Assembly: GCF_018524365.1 (NCBI RefSeq)
Contig: NZ_JAEKFT010000001.1
Span: forward strand, 186,001-250,000
Direction: 5' to 3'
DNA: 64,000 nucleotides
Source: Denitromonas iodatirespirans
GTDB lineage: Bacteria > Pseudomonadota > Gammaproteobacteria > Burkholderiales > Rhodocyclaceae
Made by a program: the position numbers and the translations under genes. Every line of letters starts with the position of its first letter. The first letter of the stretch is position 1. Of this stretch, positions 11,323 to 20,591 are shown one piece after another. The notes beneath the pieces were generated by a model. It worked only from the letters and a program-made list of their open reading frames with translations, ran no database searches and had not been told where the DNA came from.

Positions 11323-12156
11323 ATGGACCGCTACGCCCTGATCGGCCACCCCGTCGCCCACAGCAAATCGCCGGCCATCCACGCCGCCTTCGCCGCGCAG
11401 ACCGGCCAGGCCATGAGTTACGAGCGCATCCTCGCCCCGCTCGACGGCTTCGTGGACACCGTGCGCGCCTTCATCAATGAGGGCGGGCGCGGCATGAACG
11501 TGACCGTGCCCTTCAAGCTCGAGGCCTTCGCACTGGCCGACCAACTGTCGCCGCGCGCCCGCGCCGCCGGCGCGGTCAACACCCTGAGCTTCGGCGCCGA
11601 CGGTATCCACGGCGACAACACCGATGGCGTCGGCCTGGTGCGCGATCTGGTGGCCAATCTCGACTGCCCGCTGGCCGGCCGCCGCGTGCTGCTGCTCGGC
11701 GCCGGCGGCGCTGCGCGCGGCGCCCTGCAACCGCTGCTCGACGCCGGCCCGGCCCGCCTGCATCTGGCCAACCGCACCGCCGCCAAAGCCCGCGAGCTGG
11801 CAGCCCATTTCACCCAGCTGGCCGGGTCGGTGGCCTTCAGCGCGGGCGGCTTCGACGATATCGGCAGCGACCCCTTCGATGTCGTCATCAACGCCACCTC
11901 GGCCAGTCTGTCGGCCGCCGCCCCGGACATCCCGGCCAGCGTCTATGCGCCCGGCGCACTGGCCTACGACATGATGTACGGCATCGAGCCGACCGCCTTT
12001 CTGCGCGCCGCGCTGGCCGCCGGCGCGGCGCGCACCGCCGACGGCGTGGGCATGCTGGTCGAGCAGGCGGCCGAGAGCTTCCTGATCTGGCGCGGCGTGC
12101 GCCCCGACACCGCACCGGTGCTCACCCCGCTGCGCACACCGCCGGTCGTCGAATGA
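11323..12156 (+). CDS. aroE: Shikimate dehydrogenase
   Basis: NADPH-dependent reduction of 3-dehydroshikimate to shikimate, in aromatic amino acid synthesis. At 277 residues it has the normal length. The substrate-binding start [17 protein letters not shown] and NVTVPFK are present, the latter carrying the catalytic Lys. The cofactor loop is [10 protein letters not shown] and [13 protein letters not shown] is also conserved. An in-frame ATG ten codons upstream would add [10 protein letters not shown], but a TAAAAT -10-like box overlaps it, so the later start is preferred. The 3' end overlaps mtgA by four bases (ATGA). Confidence 0.96.
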   Translation: MDRYALIGHPVAHSKSPAIHAAFAAQTGQAMSYERILAPLDGFVDTVRAFINEGGRGMNVTVPFKLEAFALADQLSPRARAAGAVNTLSFGADGIHGDNTDGVGLVRDLVANLDCPLAGRRVLLLGAGGAARGALQPLLDAGPARLHLANRTAAKARELAAHFTQLAGSVAFSAGGFDDIGSDPFDVVINATSASLSAAAPDIPASVYAPGALAYDMMYGIEPTAFLRAALAAGAARTADGVGMLVEQAAESFLIWRGVRPDTAPVLTPLRTPPVVE

Positions 12157-12845
12157 AGGCCATCGGCCGCTGGACCGGCGGCGCGCTGCTGCTCCTGCTG
12201 GCGGCCTTCGTGCTGTACGAGTGCTGGATCTTCGCCCATGTGCTGTGGTGGACCCGCAGCGATCCGGACATGACCCGCTTCATGAGCACCCAGCTGGCCG
12301 TGCTGCGCAAGGACGACCCGACCGCGCAACTCAAGCACCGCTGGGTGCCCTACGCCAAGATCTCGCGCCATCTCAAACAGGCGGTGGTCGCCGCCGAGGA
12401 CGACCGCTTTCTCGAGCATGAAGGCTTCGACTGGGACGGCATTCAGCGCGCCATCGAGAAAAACCAGAAACGCGGTGCGCCAGTGGCCGGCGGCTCGACG
12501 ATCAGCCAGCAGCTGGCCAAGAACCTGTTCCTGTCGCCCTCGCGCAGCTATGTGCGCAAAGCGCAGGAAGCCATCGTCACGTTGATGATCGAGTCCACCT
12601 GGAGCAAGCGGCGGATTCTCGAGGTCTATCTGAACGTGGTCGAGTGGGGGCGCGGCGTCTTCGGTGCCGAAGCGGCCGCCCGCCACTACTACAGCATCCC
12701 GGCCGCGGCGCTGGGTCCGGAACAGGCCGCCCGGCTGGCCGTGATGCTGCCCAACCCGCGCCGCTACGAGCGCCAGTTCGGGCCTCGCCTGAGCGCCCAC
12801 GCGGCCCGCATTCAGGCGCGCATGCACCGCTCGCAAGTACCCTGA
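12153..12845 (+). CDS. mtgA: Monofunctional biosynthetic peptidoglycan transglycosylase
   Basis: A GT51 glycosyltransferase that polymerises lipid II glycan strands. It has 230 residues with an N-terminal membrane anchor (about 7-27) and no transpeptidase domain, as expected for MtgA. Conserved catalytic motifs are [16 protein letters not shown], containing the catalytic Glu, then [15 protein letters not shown], and [20 protein letters not shown]. It is translationally coupled to aroE. The carrier lipid it uses is the one recycled by UppP, encoded 6 kb upstream. Confidence 0.95.
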   Translation: MKAIGRWTGGALLLLLAAFVLYECWIFAHVLWWTRSDPDMTRFMSTQLAVLRKDDPTAQLKHRWVPYAKISRHLKQAVVAAEDDRFLEHEGFDWDGIQRAIEKNQKRGAPVAGGSTISQQLAKNLFLSPSRSYVRKAQEAIVTLMIESTWSKRRILEVYLNVVEWGRGVFGAEAAARHYYSIPAAALGPEQAARLAVMLPNPRRYERQFGPRLSAHAARIQARMHRSQVP

Positions 12846-12874
12846 CGGGCGTCGCGCCCCCCCGGCAAAGCACG

Positions 12875-12880
12875 TACAAT
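12875..12880 (+). promoter_or_regulatory. Candidate -10 box (TACAAT) for mgtE
   Basis: TACAAT, one mismatch from consensus, sits 51 bases before the mgtE ATG in the 85-base gap after mtgA. No clear -35 is seen. Confidence 0.35.
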
Positions 12881-12930
12881 GGCCCCCGCCCAACGGCGCC
12901 GGCCCCTCCGGATCAGCGGAAACCCCCTTC

Positions 12931-14367
12931 ATGTCCGAACTCGAGCAGCCCCGCGAGAATGTCCAGGCGCACCTGAAAGAGGTGCAGGACCTGCTACGCC
13001 GGCAGTCGCTGGTCGAATCGCTCGTGCACCGCCAGGAAATGCCGCGCCACGACCTGGTCGAGGACCTGGTCCATCGCCAGCATGTGGCGGAACTGAGCCA
13101 CAAGCTCGACGAGCTGCACCCGGCCGACATCGCCTACATCCTCGAAGCCCTGCCGGTCGACGAGCGTCTGTTCGTCTGGGACCTGGTCAAGGCCGAGCGC
13201 GACGGCGACATCCTGCTCGAAGTCTCCGATGCGGTGCGCGAATCGCTGATCGAGACCATGGCGCACGACGAGCTCAAGGCCGCCGCCGAACAGCTCGACG
13301 CCGACGAGCTGGCCGACCTCGCCCCCGACCTGCCCGACGCGGTGATGGAGGATGTCTACCTCTCGCTCGACGTGGAGGAGCGCGCCCAGCTGCGCGCCGC
13401 CATGTCCTACCCCGAGGGCACGGTCGGCGCGCTGATGGACTTCGACATGGTGACGGTGCGCGAAGACGTGCGCCTGGAGGTCGTGCTGCGCTATCTGCGC
13501 CGTTTCGCCGAGTTGCCCGACCACACCGACAAGCTCTATGTCACCGACCGCAACGACGCGGTGCGCGGCGTGCTCTCGCTCGGCCGCATGCTGGTGTGCG
13601 ACCCCGAGGCGCTGGTGTCGGACATCATGGACGACGACCCGCTCATGCTGCGCCCGGACGACAAGGCCGAGGACGCCGCCACCGCCTTCGAACGCTACGA
13701 CCTGGTGTCGGCGCCGGTGGTGTCTTCCGACGACCGCCTCATCGGCCGGGTGACGGTGGCGGCGGTGGTCGACCACATTCGCGAGGAGTCCGAAGCCGAG
13801 CTGCTCAACCAGGTCGGTCTGCGCGAAGAAGAAGACATCTTCGCCCCGGTGCTGGACTCGGTGCGCAACCGCTGGGCCTGGCTGGCGGTCAACCTGGTCA
13901 CCGCCTTCATCGCCTCGCGTGTCATTGGGGTGTTCGAAGGCGCCATCGAAAAGCTGGTCGCGCTGGCCGCGCTGATGCCCATCGTCGCCGGCATCGGCGG
14001 CAACTCGGGCAACCAGACCATCACCATGATCGTACGCGCCATGGCGGTCGGCCAGATCGGCCATGAAAGCGGCAAGCGCCTGCTCAAGAAGGAAGTCGGC
14101 GTCGCCCTGATCAACGGCCTGGTGTGGGGCGGGCTACTCGGCGTGATGGCCTGGTGGCTCTACGATAACGCCGAACTGGGCGTGGTGATGACGCTCGCCA
14201 CCACGCTCAACCTGCTGCTCGCCGCCAGCATGGGGGTCATCATCCCCACCGCCATGCAGCGCCTGGGCCGCGACCCGGCGCTCGGCGCCAGCGTGATGAT
14301 CACCGCCTGTACCGATTCAGGCGGCTTCTTCATCTTCCTCGGGCTGGCCTCGCTCTTCCTGTTGTAG
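12931..14367 (+). CDS. mgtE: Magnesium transporter MgtE
   Basis: A Mg2+ channel/transporter of the inner membrane, 478 residues. The cytosolic N-domain of superhelical repeats spans about 1-160 (ELHPADIAYILEALP). It is followed by two CBS domains at about 165-290 (MDFDMVTVREDV; DLVSAPVVSSDDRLIGRV) that gate the pore in response to internal Mg2+. The C-terminal five-helix pore contains PIVAGIGGNSGNQT, the diagnostic MgtE selectivity segment. The last 51 bases overlap the convergent hydrolase gene on the minus strand. No leader riboswitch is recognisable in the 85-base upstream gap. Confidence 0.95.
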   Translation: MSELEQPRENVQAHLKEVQDLLRRQSLVESLVHRQEMPRHDLVEDLVHRQHVAELSHKLDELHPADIAYILEALPVDERLFVWDLVKAERDGDILLEVSDAVRESLIETMAHDELKAAAEQLDADELADLAPDLPDAVMEDVYLSLDVEERAQLRAAMSYPEGTVGALMDFDMVTVREDVRLEVVLRYLRRFAELPDHTDKLYVTDRNDAVRGVLSLGRMLVCDPEALVSDIMDDDPLMLRPDDKAEDAATAFERYDLVSAPVVSSDDRLIGRVTVAAVVDHIREESEAELLNQVGLREEEDIFAPVLDSVRNRWAWLAVNLVTAFIASRVIGVFEGAIEKLVALAALMPIVAGIGGNSGNQTITMIVRAMAVGQIGHESGKRLLKKEVGVALINGLVWGGLLGVMAWWLYDNAELGVVMTLATTLNLLLAASMGVIIPTAMQRLGRDPALGASVMITACTDSGGFFIFLGLASLFLL

Positions 14368-15228
14368 CGCGGCCGCCAGGAATCCTGCCGCACGGGTGAT
14401 CACCTCGGGCGCACGCAGGATCCGGTGATGGCCCCAGCCCTGTGTGACCATCGCCTCGCTGCCCGGCCAGGCCGCATGCAGGCGGGCCAGATGGCTGAAA
14501 TCCACCTCCGCGTCGTCCTCGTCATGCACGAACAAGGCGCGCGTGCGCCCCACCGGCAGCCCCTCCAGCGCGTCGATCTCGGCAATCGGCCGATAGCGCC
14601 GCTCGAGCCGGCCCTGGAGCGAATCATGGGCACGCCGCCCGAGGCCGACCCGCTGCGACAGTGTCTGCAGATGGATGTCGAAATTGGCGGGCGAGCCGAT
14701 CAGCACCGCCGCGTCCAACACCAGCCCCTCGCGCAGCGCATGCAGCGCACCGGCCGCGCCCATCGAGTGCGCCACCACCGCCCGCGTCTGCGGCACCGCC
14801 TCGACCACCGCCCGCAAGCTGGCGATGAAATCCGGCAAGGCGCCGGCGCGGCCCTCGCTGTCGCCGTGGCCGAGCTGGTCGAACAGCGTCACCGAAAATC
14901 CCTGCGCCAACAACACCGGCAGCCAGGGCGCCAGCTGCGCGCCATAGCCGCCCCAGCCATGAACCAACACCACGTGCGGACGATCGGCCTCGCCGAAATG
15001 CCACAGCCGCATCGCATGGCCGCCGACCGAGAGCGTCTCCGGCCGGCCCCAGGCATTGAGCACCTCGGTCGCCCGACCCCGCTTGCGCGGCGGGCGCAGC
15101 AGCATGGCCTCGGCCTGGCGCGCCGTCCAGCCGGGAAACAGGCGGGAACTGAGCATCACCCAGCGGCGCTGCGCCGGCGTCAGCAACTGAATACGATCGT
15201 TCGTGCTATTTTCAGGCCGATTTTTCAT
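14317..15228 (-). CDS. Alpha/beta hydrolase
   Basis: A predicted cytosolic serine hydrolase of 303 residues. The oxyanion strand VVLVHGWGGYG, nucleophile elbow VVAHSMGAAG (Ser), acidic residue in FVHDEDDAEV and catalytic His in QGWGHHRIL make a complete triad. The substrate is unknown. It lies 44 bases downstream of a tetR gene on the same strand, so the two are likely co-transcribed and the regulator may control it. A GATCGT-containing sequence like that in the tetR promoter lies within its first codons (15193-15207). If that is an operator, translation might start further in, at the MLSSRLFPGW methionine. Confidence 0.85.
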   Translation of the reverse strand: MKNRPENSTNDRIQLLTPAQRRWVMLSSRLFPGWTARQAEAMLLRPPRKRGRATEVLNAWGRPETLSVGGHAMRLWHFGEADRPHVVLVHGWGGYGAQLAPWLPVLLAQGFSVTLFDQLGHGDSEGRAGALPDFIASLRAVVEAVPQTRAVVAHSMGAAGALHALREGLVLDAAVLIGSPANFDIHLQTLSQRVGLGRRAHDSLQGRLERRYRPIAEIDALEGLPVGRTRALFVHDEDDAEVDFSHLARLHAAWPGSEAMVTQGWGHHRILRAPEVITRAAGFLAAALQQEERGQPEEDEEAA

Positions 15229-15272
15229 GAGGGTCTCTCTGTTCTCTATCGGGACACTGCGCCCGGCCGGGC

Positions 15273-15878
15273 TCAGTGGGTCACCGGGTGTGCCCGGCTG
15301 CGTTCGATCAACTCGCCGAAGCTGGCCTGCGCCAGGGCGCGGGTCCCAGAATCGCCCAGCAGGCGCCGACGGTAGTAGGTGGCGAAGACAATGCCGAGCA
15401 TGTCGAAGACGAACTTGCCCAGATCCAGGTCGGTGCGAAACTCGCCCTGCTCGACCGCCAGGCTCGCCGTGCGGGTCAGTTCGCGTTCGAGCTGGCGGTA
15501 GTGGGCGATCACCACGTCGCGCACCGGACCGGGCTTGTCGTCGAACTCCAGCGCGGCCGACTGCAACGGGCAGCCCCCGCCCCAGCCGCCCCGCTCGACC
15601 CAGGTCAGCCAGTTGGCCAGCAAGGCTTCGAGCCGGGGCACGCCGCGCGGCGCCTTGAGCGCCGGCAGGAACACCAGATCGGAAAAACGCGCCGCCGCCG
15701 CTTCGATGGCGGCGATCTGGAGATCCTCGCGCGAACCGAAGTGGGCGAACAGCCCGCTCTTGGACATGCCGACCCGGTCGGCCAAAGCGCCGATGGACAG
15801 CGACTCGAAGCCTGCTTCGCAGGCCATGGCCACTGCCGCATCGAGAATGGTCTGCCGGGTACGTTCGCCTTTGTTCAT
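15273..15878 (-). CDS. TetR/AcrR-family transcriptional regulator
   Basis: A 201-residue regulator. The N-terminal helix-turn-helix is clear: RTRQTILDAAVAMACEAGFE, then ALADRVGMSKSGLFAHFGSR. The C-terminal ligand domain contains ERGGWGGGCPLQSAA, a pattern seen in a TetR subgroup with a conserved Gly-Cys-Pro. The inducer is unknown. The promoter upstream carries a palindrome between its -35 and -10 boxes, consistent with autorepression. It precedes and is probably co-transcribed with the alpha/beta hydrolase gene. Confidence 0.9.
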   Translation of the reverse strand: MNKGERTRQTILDAAVAMACEAGFESLSIGALADRVGMSKSGLFAHFGSREDLQIAAIEAAAARFSDLVFLPALKAPRGVPRLEALLANWLTWVERGGWGGGCPLQSAALEFDDKPGPVRDVVIAHYRQLERELTRTASLAVEQGEFRTDLDLGKFVFDMLGIVFATYYRRRLLGDSGTRALAQASFGELIERSRAHPVTH

Positions 15879-15886
15879 GGCGCCAG

Positions 15887-15913
15887 ATTATAGAACGATC
15901 GTGCTTTTATCAA
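15887..15913 (-). promoter_or_regulatory. tetR promoter with embedded operator-like palindrome
   Basis: On the minus strand TTGATA (15913-15908) and a perfect TATAAT (15892-15887) are separated by 15 bases. Between them at 15892-15905 lies AGNACGATCGTNCT, an interrupted palindrome centred on ACGATCGT. A repressor bound here would block RNA polymerase. A second ACGATCGT occurs at 15193-15200, within the start of the hydrolase gene. Confidence 0.5.
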
Positions 15914-15919
15914 GCCCGT

Positions 15920-17203
15920 TCATCCGGCCATGCCGGCGAACACGCGGTCGGCCGCAGCCACCGTGGCGGCGATATCCGCCTCGGTGTGCGCGGCCGAAAC
16001 AAAGCCTGCCTCGAAGGCCGACGGCGCGAAATAGTGGCCCGCGTCGAGCATGGCATGGAAGAACTGGTTGAAGCGGTTGCGATCCGAGGCCATCACGTCG
16101 GCGAAGGACTGCGGCAGCGTTTCGGCGAAATACAGGCCGAACATGCCGCCAAAGGACTGGGCGCAGAAGGTCACACCGTGGCGCTTGGCCGCCACCTGCA
16201 AGCCTTCGACCAGCTGCACGGTGCGCGCCTCGAGCCCTTCGTAGAACCCCGGCGCCTGGATCAGCTTGAGCGAGGCCAGCCCCGCCGCCACGGCCACCGG
16301 GCTGCCCGACAGAGTGCCGGCCTGATAGACCGAGCCCAGCGGGGCGATCTTTTCCATGATGTCGCGGCGCCCGCCGAAGGCGCCCACCGGCATGCCACCG
16401 CCGATGACCTTGCCCAGGGTGGTGAGGTCCGGCGTGATGCCGACCAGCCCCTGCACGCCGCGCGGGCCGACCCGGAAACCGGTCATCACCTCGTCGAAGA
16501 TCAGCACCGCGCCGTGCGCCGTGCACAACTGGCGCAGCAGGTGCAGGAAGCGGTCGCTCGGGCGGATCAGGTTCATGTTGCCGGCGAAGGGCTCGACGAT
16601 CACCGCGGCGATGCTGTCGCCCTTGGCACGGAAAGTTTCCTCCAGCTGCTCGGGGTTGTTGTAGTCGAGCACCAGGGTGTGCTTGGCGAAGTCGTCGGGC
16701 ACGCCGCCCGAGGACGGGTTGCCGAAGGTCAGCAGGCCAGAGCCGGCCTTGACCAGCAGGCAGTCGGCATGGCCGTGGTAGCAGCCTTCGAACTTGATGA
16801 TGGTGTCGCGCCCGGTGTAACCGCGCGCCAGCCGGATCGCGCTCATCGTCGCCTCGGTGCCGGAGCTGACCAGGCGCACCATGTCGAGGCTGGGCAGATG
16901 CGCGCACAACTGCTCGGCGATCTCCACTTCGACCTCGGTCGGCGCGCCGAAGGACAAGCCCTTGAGCGCCGCCTCGCGCACCGCCTCGACGATGGCCGGA
17001 TGGGCATGACCGGCGATGGCCGGGCCCCAGGAGCCGACATAGTCGATATAGGCCGCACCGTCGGCATCCCACATGCGGGCGCCTTCGGCCCGGGCGATGA
17101 AGCGCGGGAAGCCGCCCACCGAGCCAAAGGCCCGCACCGGGGAATTGACGCCGCCGGGAATGACGGCCTGGGCGCGACTGAACAGCGTTTCGTTTCGACT
17201 CAT
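15920..17203 (-). CDS. hemL: Glutamate-1-semialdehyde 2,1-aminomutase
   Basis: A PLP enzyme that converts glutamate-1-semialdehyde to 5-aminolevulinate, in the C5 route of haem synthesis. 427 residues, exactly the usual length when started at [13 protein letters not shown] longer reading of eleven extra codons is possible but lacks family support. [10 protein letters not shown], the substrate-gating [19 protein letters not shown], and the PLP lysine in [16 protein letters not shown] are all present. It is 44 bases downstream of thiE in a thiD-thiE-hemL unit. HemJ, another haem gene, is encoded at 48.9 kb. Confidence 0.97.
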   Translation of the reverse strand: MSRNETLFSRAQAVIPGGVNSPVRAFGSVGGFPRFIARAEGARMWDADGAAYIDYVGSWGPAIAGHAHPAIVEAVREAALKGLSFGAPTEVEVEIAEQLCAHLPSLDMVRLVSSGTEATMSAIRLARGYTGRDTIIKFEGCYHGHADCLLVKAGSGLLTFGNPSSGGVPDDFAKHTLVLDYNNPEQLEETFRAKGDSIAAVIVEPFAGNMNLIRPSDRFLHLLRQLCTAHGAVLIFDEVMTGFRVGPRGVQGLVGITPDLTTLGKVIGGGMPVGAFGGRRDIMEKIAPLGSVYQAGTLSGSPVAVAAGLASLKLIQAPGFYEGLEARTVQLVEGLQVAAKRHGVTFCAQSFGGMFGLYFAETLPQSFADVMASDRNRFNQFFHAMLDAGHYFAPSAFEAGFVSAAHTEADIAATVAAADRVFAGMAG

Positions 17204-17247
17204 GACTTCTTCCAAAGAGGTTGTGCCCGAGGCCACGACAGCCGGGC

Positions 17248-17901
17248 TCAGGGGGACTGGGGCGGCCGCGTGGCGTCGAACAGCGCGCGATACGCCGCCG
17301 CCCGCGCGGTCACATCGGCCGCCATGAAAACATCACTCACCACCGCGAGCAAGTCGGCGCCCGCTGCGATCAGCGGCGCAGCGTTGTCTGCGGTGATGCC
17401 GCCGATGGCCGCCACGCTCACGCCGAAGCGCGCCCGTGCCGCGCCAAGCAGCGCCGGCGTCGCCGCCACGGCCTGCGGCTTGGTCGGCGAGGGATACATG
17501 GCACCGAAGGCGACATAGTCGGCACCGAGCTTGACCGCCATGTCGGCACGCGGCAGTTCGTTGTAGCAGGTGACGCCGAGGATGCGATCGGCCCCGAGGC
17601 GCTCACGCGCGGCGTCCAGCGCCCCGTCGTCGCGACCGAGATGGACGCCGTCGGCATCGACATGCAGCGCCAGTTCCAGATCGTCATTGACGATGAAGGG
17701 CACGCCCGCGCGGCGGCAAGCTGCCCGCAGCCCCAGTGCCTGGGCCAGCCGTCGCGGCGCGTCGGCGGTCTTATTGCGGTATTGCAGCATGGCGGGCCGC
17801 CCGGCCAGCGCCGCCTCCACCGCCGTCATCAGCCGGGCGCTGTCGTCCCAGTCGGGCGTGACCAGATACAGGCCGCGCGGCAGCGGGCGCCGGGTTGTCA
17901 T
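17248..17901 (-). CDS. thiE: Thiamine-phosphate synthase
   Basis: Joins HMP-pyrophosphate and the thiazole phosphate to make thiamine monophosphate. 217 residues forming a TIM barrel. LYLVTPD opens the barrel, QYRNKTAD is the thiazole/PPi region, [19 protein letters not shown] carries the Mg-binding acids, and [19 protein letters not shown] and [18 protein letters not shown] follow. The start overlaps the upstream thiD-like stop by four bases (ATGA), so the two are translationally coupled. Confidence 0.94.
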   Translation of the reverse strand: MTTRRPLPRGLYLVTPDWDDSARLMTAVEAALAGRPAMLQYRNKTADAPRRLAQALGLRAACRRAGVPFIVNDDLELALHVDADGVHLGRDDGALDAARERLGADRILGVTCYNELPRADMAVKLGADYVAFGAMYPSPTKPQAVAATPALLGAARARFGVSVAAIGGITADNAAPLIAAGADLLAVVSDVFMAADVTARAAAYRALFDATRPPQSP

Positions 17902-18692
17902 GACATCATGCCGCGATCAGGCACCGCGGTCCCCATGCCCAGCCGGAAATGGCGTCCCTCGGCCGCGTGGGCAAAACGCAGCGCGGTCTGGACGGCGTCG
18001 GGTACCGCCTGCCCCTGGGCCATGGCCGCGGCCAGTGCCGCCGACACGGAACTCGACAAGCCGAGCACCGGCTGTGGCGAGCGCTCGAAGACATCGCGCC
18101 GCACTACGCCTTCGGGGCCATGCAGCAGATGCACCACCTGGACCGCCGCCGCGCCGCCGAGCAACAGCACATGCCCTGCGCCGGCGCTGCACAGGGCCGA
18201 CGCCAGTGCCTCCACGCTCATGCCCGCTTCATCGCCCTCGAAACCCGCCGCCACCAGCCGCCGGCCGACGCTGACGTCGGCCACCAGCACGGCGGCCTGC
18301 GGCAGCAGCAACTCGATCGCCGCCGCCAGCGGCGAATCTTCGGAGTCGTCTTCATGCAGTGCCAGGGCGGGCGCTTCGAGGATCAGCGGCACCTCGCCAT
18401 AGTCAGAGACCAGTTCGGCCAGGGCAGCGACCAGCTCGACCGAATCGGGCACCACAAGCTTGATCGCAGCCACCGGTACATCTTCGAGGATCAGGCGTGC
18501 CTGCTCAATGACCAGCTCGGGATCGAGCGCCACCCGCCCCTCGAAATGCGCCGTATCGCGCAGGCACATTTCGGAAACCACGGCGAGCGGATAGGTGCCC
18601 TGGTGGGCGAGCGACAACACGTCGGCGCTCACCCCGGCGGCGGACGTGGGGTCGGCGGGGCCAATCACGAGAACAGCAGCAACATGACGCAT
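17898..18692 (-). CDS. thiD: ThiD-like (hydroxymethylpyrimidine kinase family) protein with altered active site
   Basis: A 264-residue ribokinase-fold protein coupled to thiE, the position expected for HMP/HMP-P kinase. The N-terminus keeps the family layout (VLVIGPADPTSAAGVSADV). However, the usual DPSGGAG is DPTSAAG, and the C-terminal GTGC anion-hole/catalytic Cys motif that normally precedes SAALAA reads GLSSSVSAALAAAMA here. The catalytic Cys is therefore absent. It may be an inactive or regulatory ThiD paralogue, or bind a different alcohol; operon position still suggests a thiamine role. The start at MRHVAAVL matches the family, and the longer upstream open frame does not look coding. 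Confidence 0.72.
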   Translation of the reverse strand: MRHVAAVLVIGPADPTSAAGVSADVLSLAHQGTYPLAVVSEMCLRDTAHFEGRVALDPELVIEQARLILEDVPVAAIKLVVPDSVELVAALAELVSDYGEVPLILEAPALALHEDDSEDSPLAAAIELLLPQAAVLVADVSVGRRLVAAGFEGDEAGMSVEALASALCSAGAGHVLLLGGAAAVQVVHLLHGPEGVVRRDVFERSPQPVLGLSSSVSAALAAAMAQGQAVPDAVQTALRFAHAAEGRHFRLGMGTAVPDRGMMS

Positions 18693-18912
18693 CAATGTCT
18701 CCCGCCTCGGATCGGGCGGACCGCCGCGCACTGGCATGCGCAGCAAAATACGGTAAGATGCCGCAGATTTTAACACTGCGCAGGCAGACACGACCGGGAC
18801 GCGCACGCGCCGGGACTGTGCGGGATGCACCACAGACGAGACACCGCCAGCCGCGCCGGCGCCGACCCCCGGCCGGGCTGCGGCGAACGCAATGAGGCAA
18901 ACAACGACAGCA

Positions 18913-19092
18913 ATGGGCGAGACCGGTTTCAAGACGTACATGTGTCTGATCTGCGGCTTTATCTACGATGAAGCCGCCGGCCTTCCGGAAGAGGGCATTC
19001 CACCTGGCACCCGCTGGGAAGACATCCCACCCAACTGGACCTGCCCCGAGTGCGAAGCGCGCAAGGAAGATTTCGAATTGGTGGAAATCTGA
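18913..19092 (+). CDS. Rubredoxin
   Basis: A small Fe(Cys)4 electron carrier of 59 residues. The two knuckles are [11 protein letters not shown] and [13 protein letters not shown], giving CxxC pairs with the usual spacing; the rest ([20 protein letters not shown]) is a textbook rubredoxin core. An in-frame ATG seven codons earlier (18892) would make 66 residues; neither start has a good ribosome-binding site. It diverges from thiD and lies 158 bases before pilG. The redox partner is not evident nearby. Confidence 0.95.
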   Translation: MGETGFKTYMCLICGFIYDEAAGLPEEGIPPGTRWEDIPPNWTCPECEARKEDFELVEI

Positions 19093-19250
19093 ATGCCCAG
19101 GGCTAGCACCGATACCTCGACGGAACGGGTGGCAGACACCGAATATTTGCGAGTGAGCCCTAAAGATGCGAAATGATTGTCCGATAGTGATAGACGACGA
19201 CATGTCGTTCAGCACTCGACAGGCAGCGCAAACAGAGACACAGGGTAACC

Positions 19251-19646
19251 ATGGTTGATCTGACCGGACTGAAGGTAATGGTGATTGACGACAGCAACAC
19301 CATCCGGCGCAGCGCCGAGATCTTTCTCGCGCAGGCCGGCTGTCAGGTCGTGCTCGCCGAAGACGGCTTCGATGCCCTGGCCAAGATCGCCGACCATCGG
19401 CCCGACGTCATCTTCGTCGACATCATGATGCCGCGCCTCGACGGCTACCAGACCTGCGCCCTGATCAAGAAAAACGCCCGACTGACCAAAACACCGGTCG
19501 TCATGCTCTCGTCCAAGGACGGTCTGTTCGACCGCGCCCGGGGCCGCATGGTCGGCTCCGACGAATACCTGACCAAACCTTTCACCAAGGACAGCCTGCT
19601 GCGGGCCGTCGCCACCCATGGCGGCGCCGCTCAATCCACCGAGTGA
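19251..19646 (+). CDS. pilG: Twitching motility response regulator PilG
   Basis: A stand-alone receiver domain of 131 residues. It takes phosphate from PilL in the Pil-Chp system and promotes pilus extension. VMVIDDSNTIRRSAEIFL has the acidic pocket, VIFVDIMMPRLDGYQ the acceptor Asp, VVMLSSKDG the Ser/Thr, and YLTKPF the conserved Lys. No output domain is present. The sequence AGGGTA lies just before the ATG. It is the first gene of pilGHIJL, with 11-45 base gaps between genes. No clear sigma-70 promoter could be picked in the 158-base upstream gap. Confidence 0.95.
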   Translation: MVDLTGLKVMVIDDSNTIRRSAEIFLAQAGCQVVLAEDGFDALAKIADHRPDVIFVDIMMPRLDGYQTCALIKKNARLTKTPVVMLSSKDGLFDRARGRMVGSDEYLTKPFTKDSLLRAVATHGGAAQSTE

Positions 19647-19657
19647 GTTGATATTCC

Positions 19658-20023
19658 ATGCCGATCAAGAAGATTCTCATTGTCGACGACTCCCCGACCG
19701 AACGTTACGCGTTGAGCGAAGCGCTGACCAAGAACGGGTACCAGGTCGTCACCGCCGAGTCCGGCGAAGAGGGCATCACCAAGAGCAAGAGCGAGCTGCC
19801 CGACCTGATTCTGATGGACGTCGTCATGCCGGGCATGAACGGCTACCAAGCAACCCGCACCATTTCGCGCGACGAGGCCACCCGGTCGATCCCGGTGATC
19901 ATCTGCACCACCAAGGGGCAGGAAACCGACAAGATCTGGGGCATGCGCCAGGGCGCCTACGATTACCTGGTCAAACCCATCGACCACACCGAGTTGTTGG
20001 CCCGTATCCGGGCCATCGGCTGA
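19658..20023 (+). CDS. pilH: Twitching motility response regulator PilH
   Basis: A second single-domain receiver of 121 residues, paired with PilG. ILIVDDSPTERYALSEAL, LILMDVVMPGMNGYQATR (acceptor Asp), VIICTTKGQETD and YLVKPID cover the receiver signature. In Pseudomonas PilH counteracts PilG, favouring retraction or acting as a phosphate sink. It sits 11 bases after pilG and 10 bases before pilI. Confidence 0.95.
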   Translation: MPIKKILIVDDSPTERYALSEALTKNGYQVVTAESGEEGITKSKSELPDLILMDVVMPGMNGYQATRTISRDEATRSIPVIICTTKGQETDKIWGMRQGAYDYLVKPIDHTELLARIRAIG

Positions 20024-20033
20024 GCGGCCCCGC

Positions 20034-20546
20034 ATGGCCAAGCGCATCAGCCTCAGGGAATTCCAGGAAAGCCTGGTCCGCCGGCTGGCCGACGCCGAAT
20101 CGGCGCCGCGCCGAGATCTGCTCGGCATGATTGCCGGGGGCGACCAATGGTTGGTCGATCTGGCCGATGCCGGCGAGATCCTGCCCGTGCCACCGCTGGC
20201 CACCGTGCCGCTGACCCAGGCCTGGTTCCGCGGCCTGGCGAATGTCCGCGGCACACTGTTCGGCGTCGTCGACCTGTCCGCCTTCTGCGGTGGTGCCCTC
20301 ACCTCGCTGGCCGGCAGTGCCCGGCTGGTCCTGGTCGGCGCCCGCCACGGGGCCAACTGTGCCTTGCTGGTCAGCAGCACGGTCGGCCTGCGCAGCCCCG
20401 AAGATTTCGAACCGGACAACGGCGCCGCGCCGCCCAACCGCTGGGTGCCGCGCCAGGTGCGCGACCTCCACGGCCGGCGCTGGAAACATATCGACGTCCC
20501 CCGACTGCTGGCCGACACCGACTTCCTCGAAGCCAGCGCCGTATAA
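20034..20546 (+). CDS. pilI: CheW-like coupling protein PilI
   Basis: A 170-residue CheW-family adaptor linking the receptor PilJ to the kinase PilL. The CheW fold is recognisable in WFRGLANVRGTLFGVVDLSAF and the closing WKHIDVPRLLADTDFLEASA. Family identity is supported mostly by position between pilH and pilJ, because CheW proteins diverge strongly. It starts with MAKRISLREFQESL, the usual PilI N-terminus. Confidence 0.9.
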   Translation: MAKRISLREFQESLVRRLADAESAPRRDLLGMIAGGDQWLVDLADAGEILPVPPLATVPLTQAWFRGLANVRGTLFGVVDLSAFCGGALTSLAGSARLVLVGARHGANCALLVSSTVGLRSPEDFEPDNGAAPPNRWVPRQVRDLHGRRWKHIDVPRLLADTDFLEASAV

Positions 20547-20591
20547 GCCCTTCTTTTTTCCGACCTCGCCCATCCACACGGAGCGAACGCC

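Noticed and set aside
19093-19250. Short ATG-initiated frame and possible promoter before pilG
   Set aside because: The frame is short and without similarity, and no -35/-10 pair with acceptable spacing could be identified.
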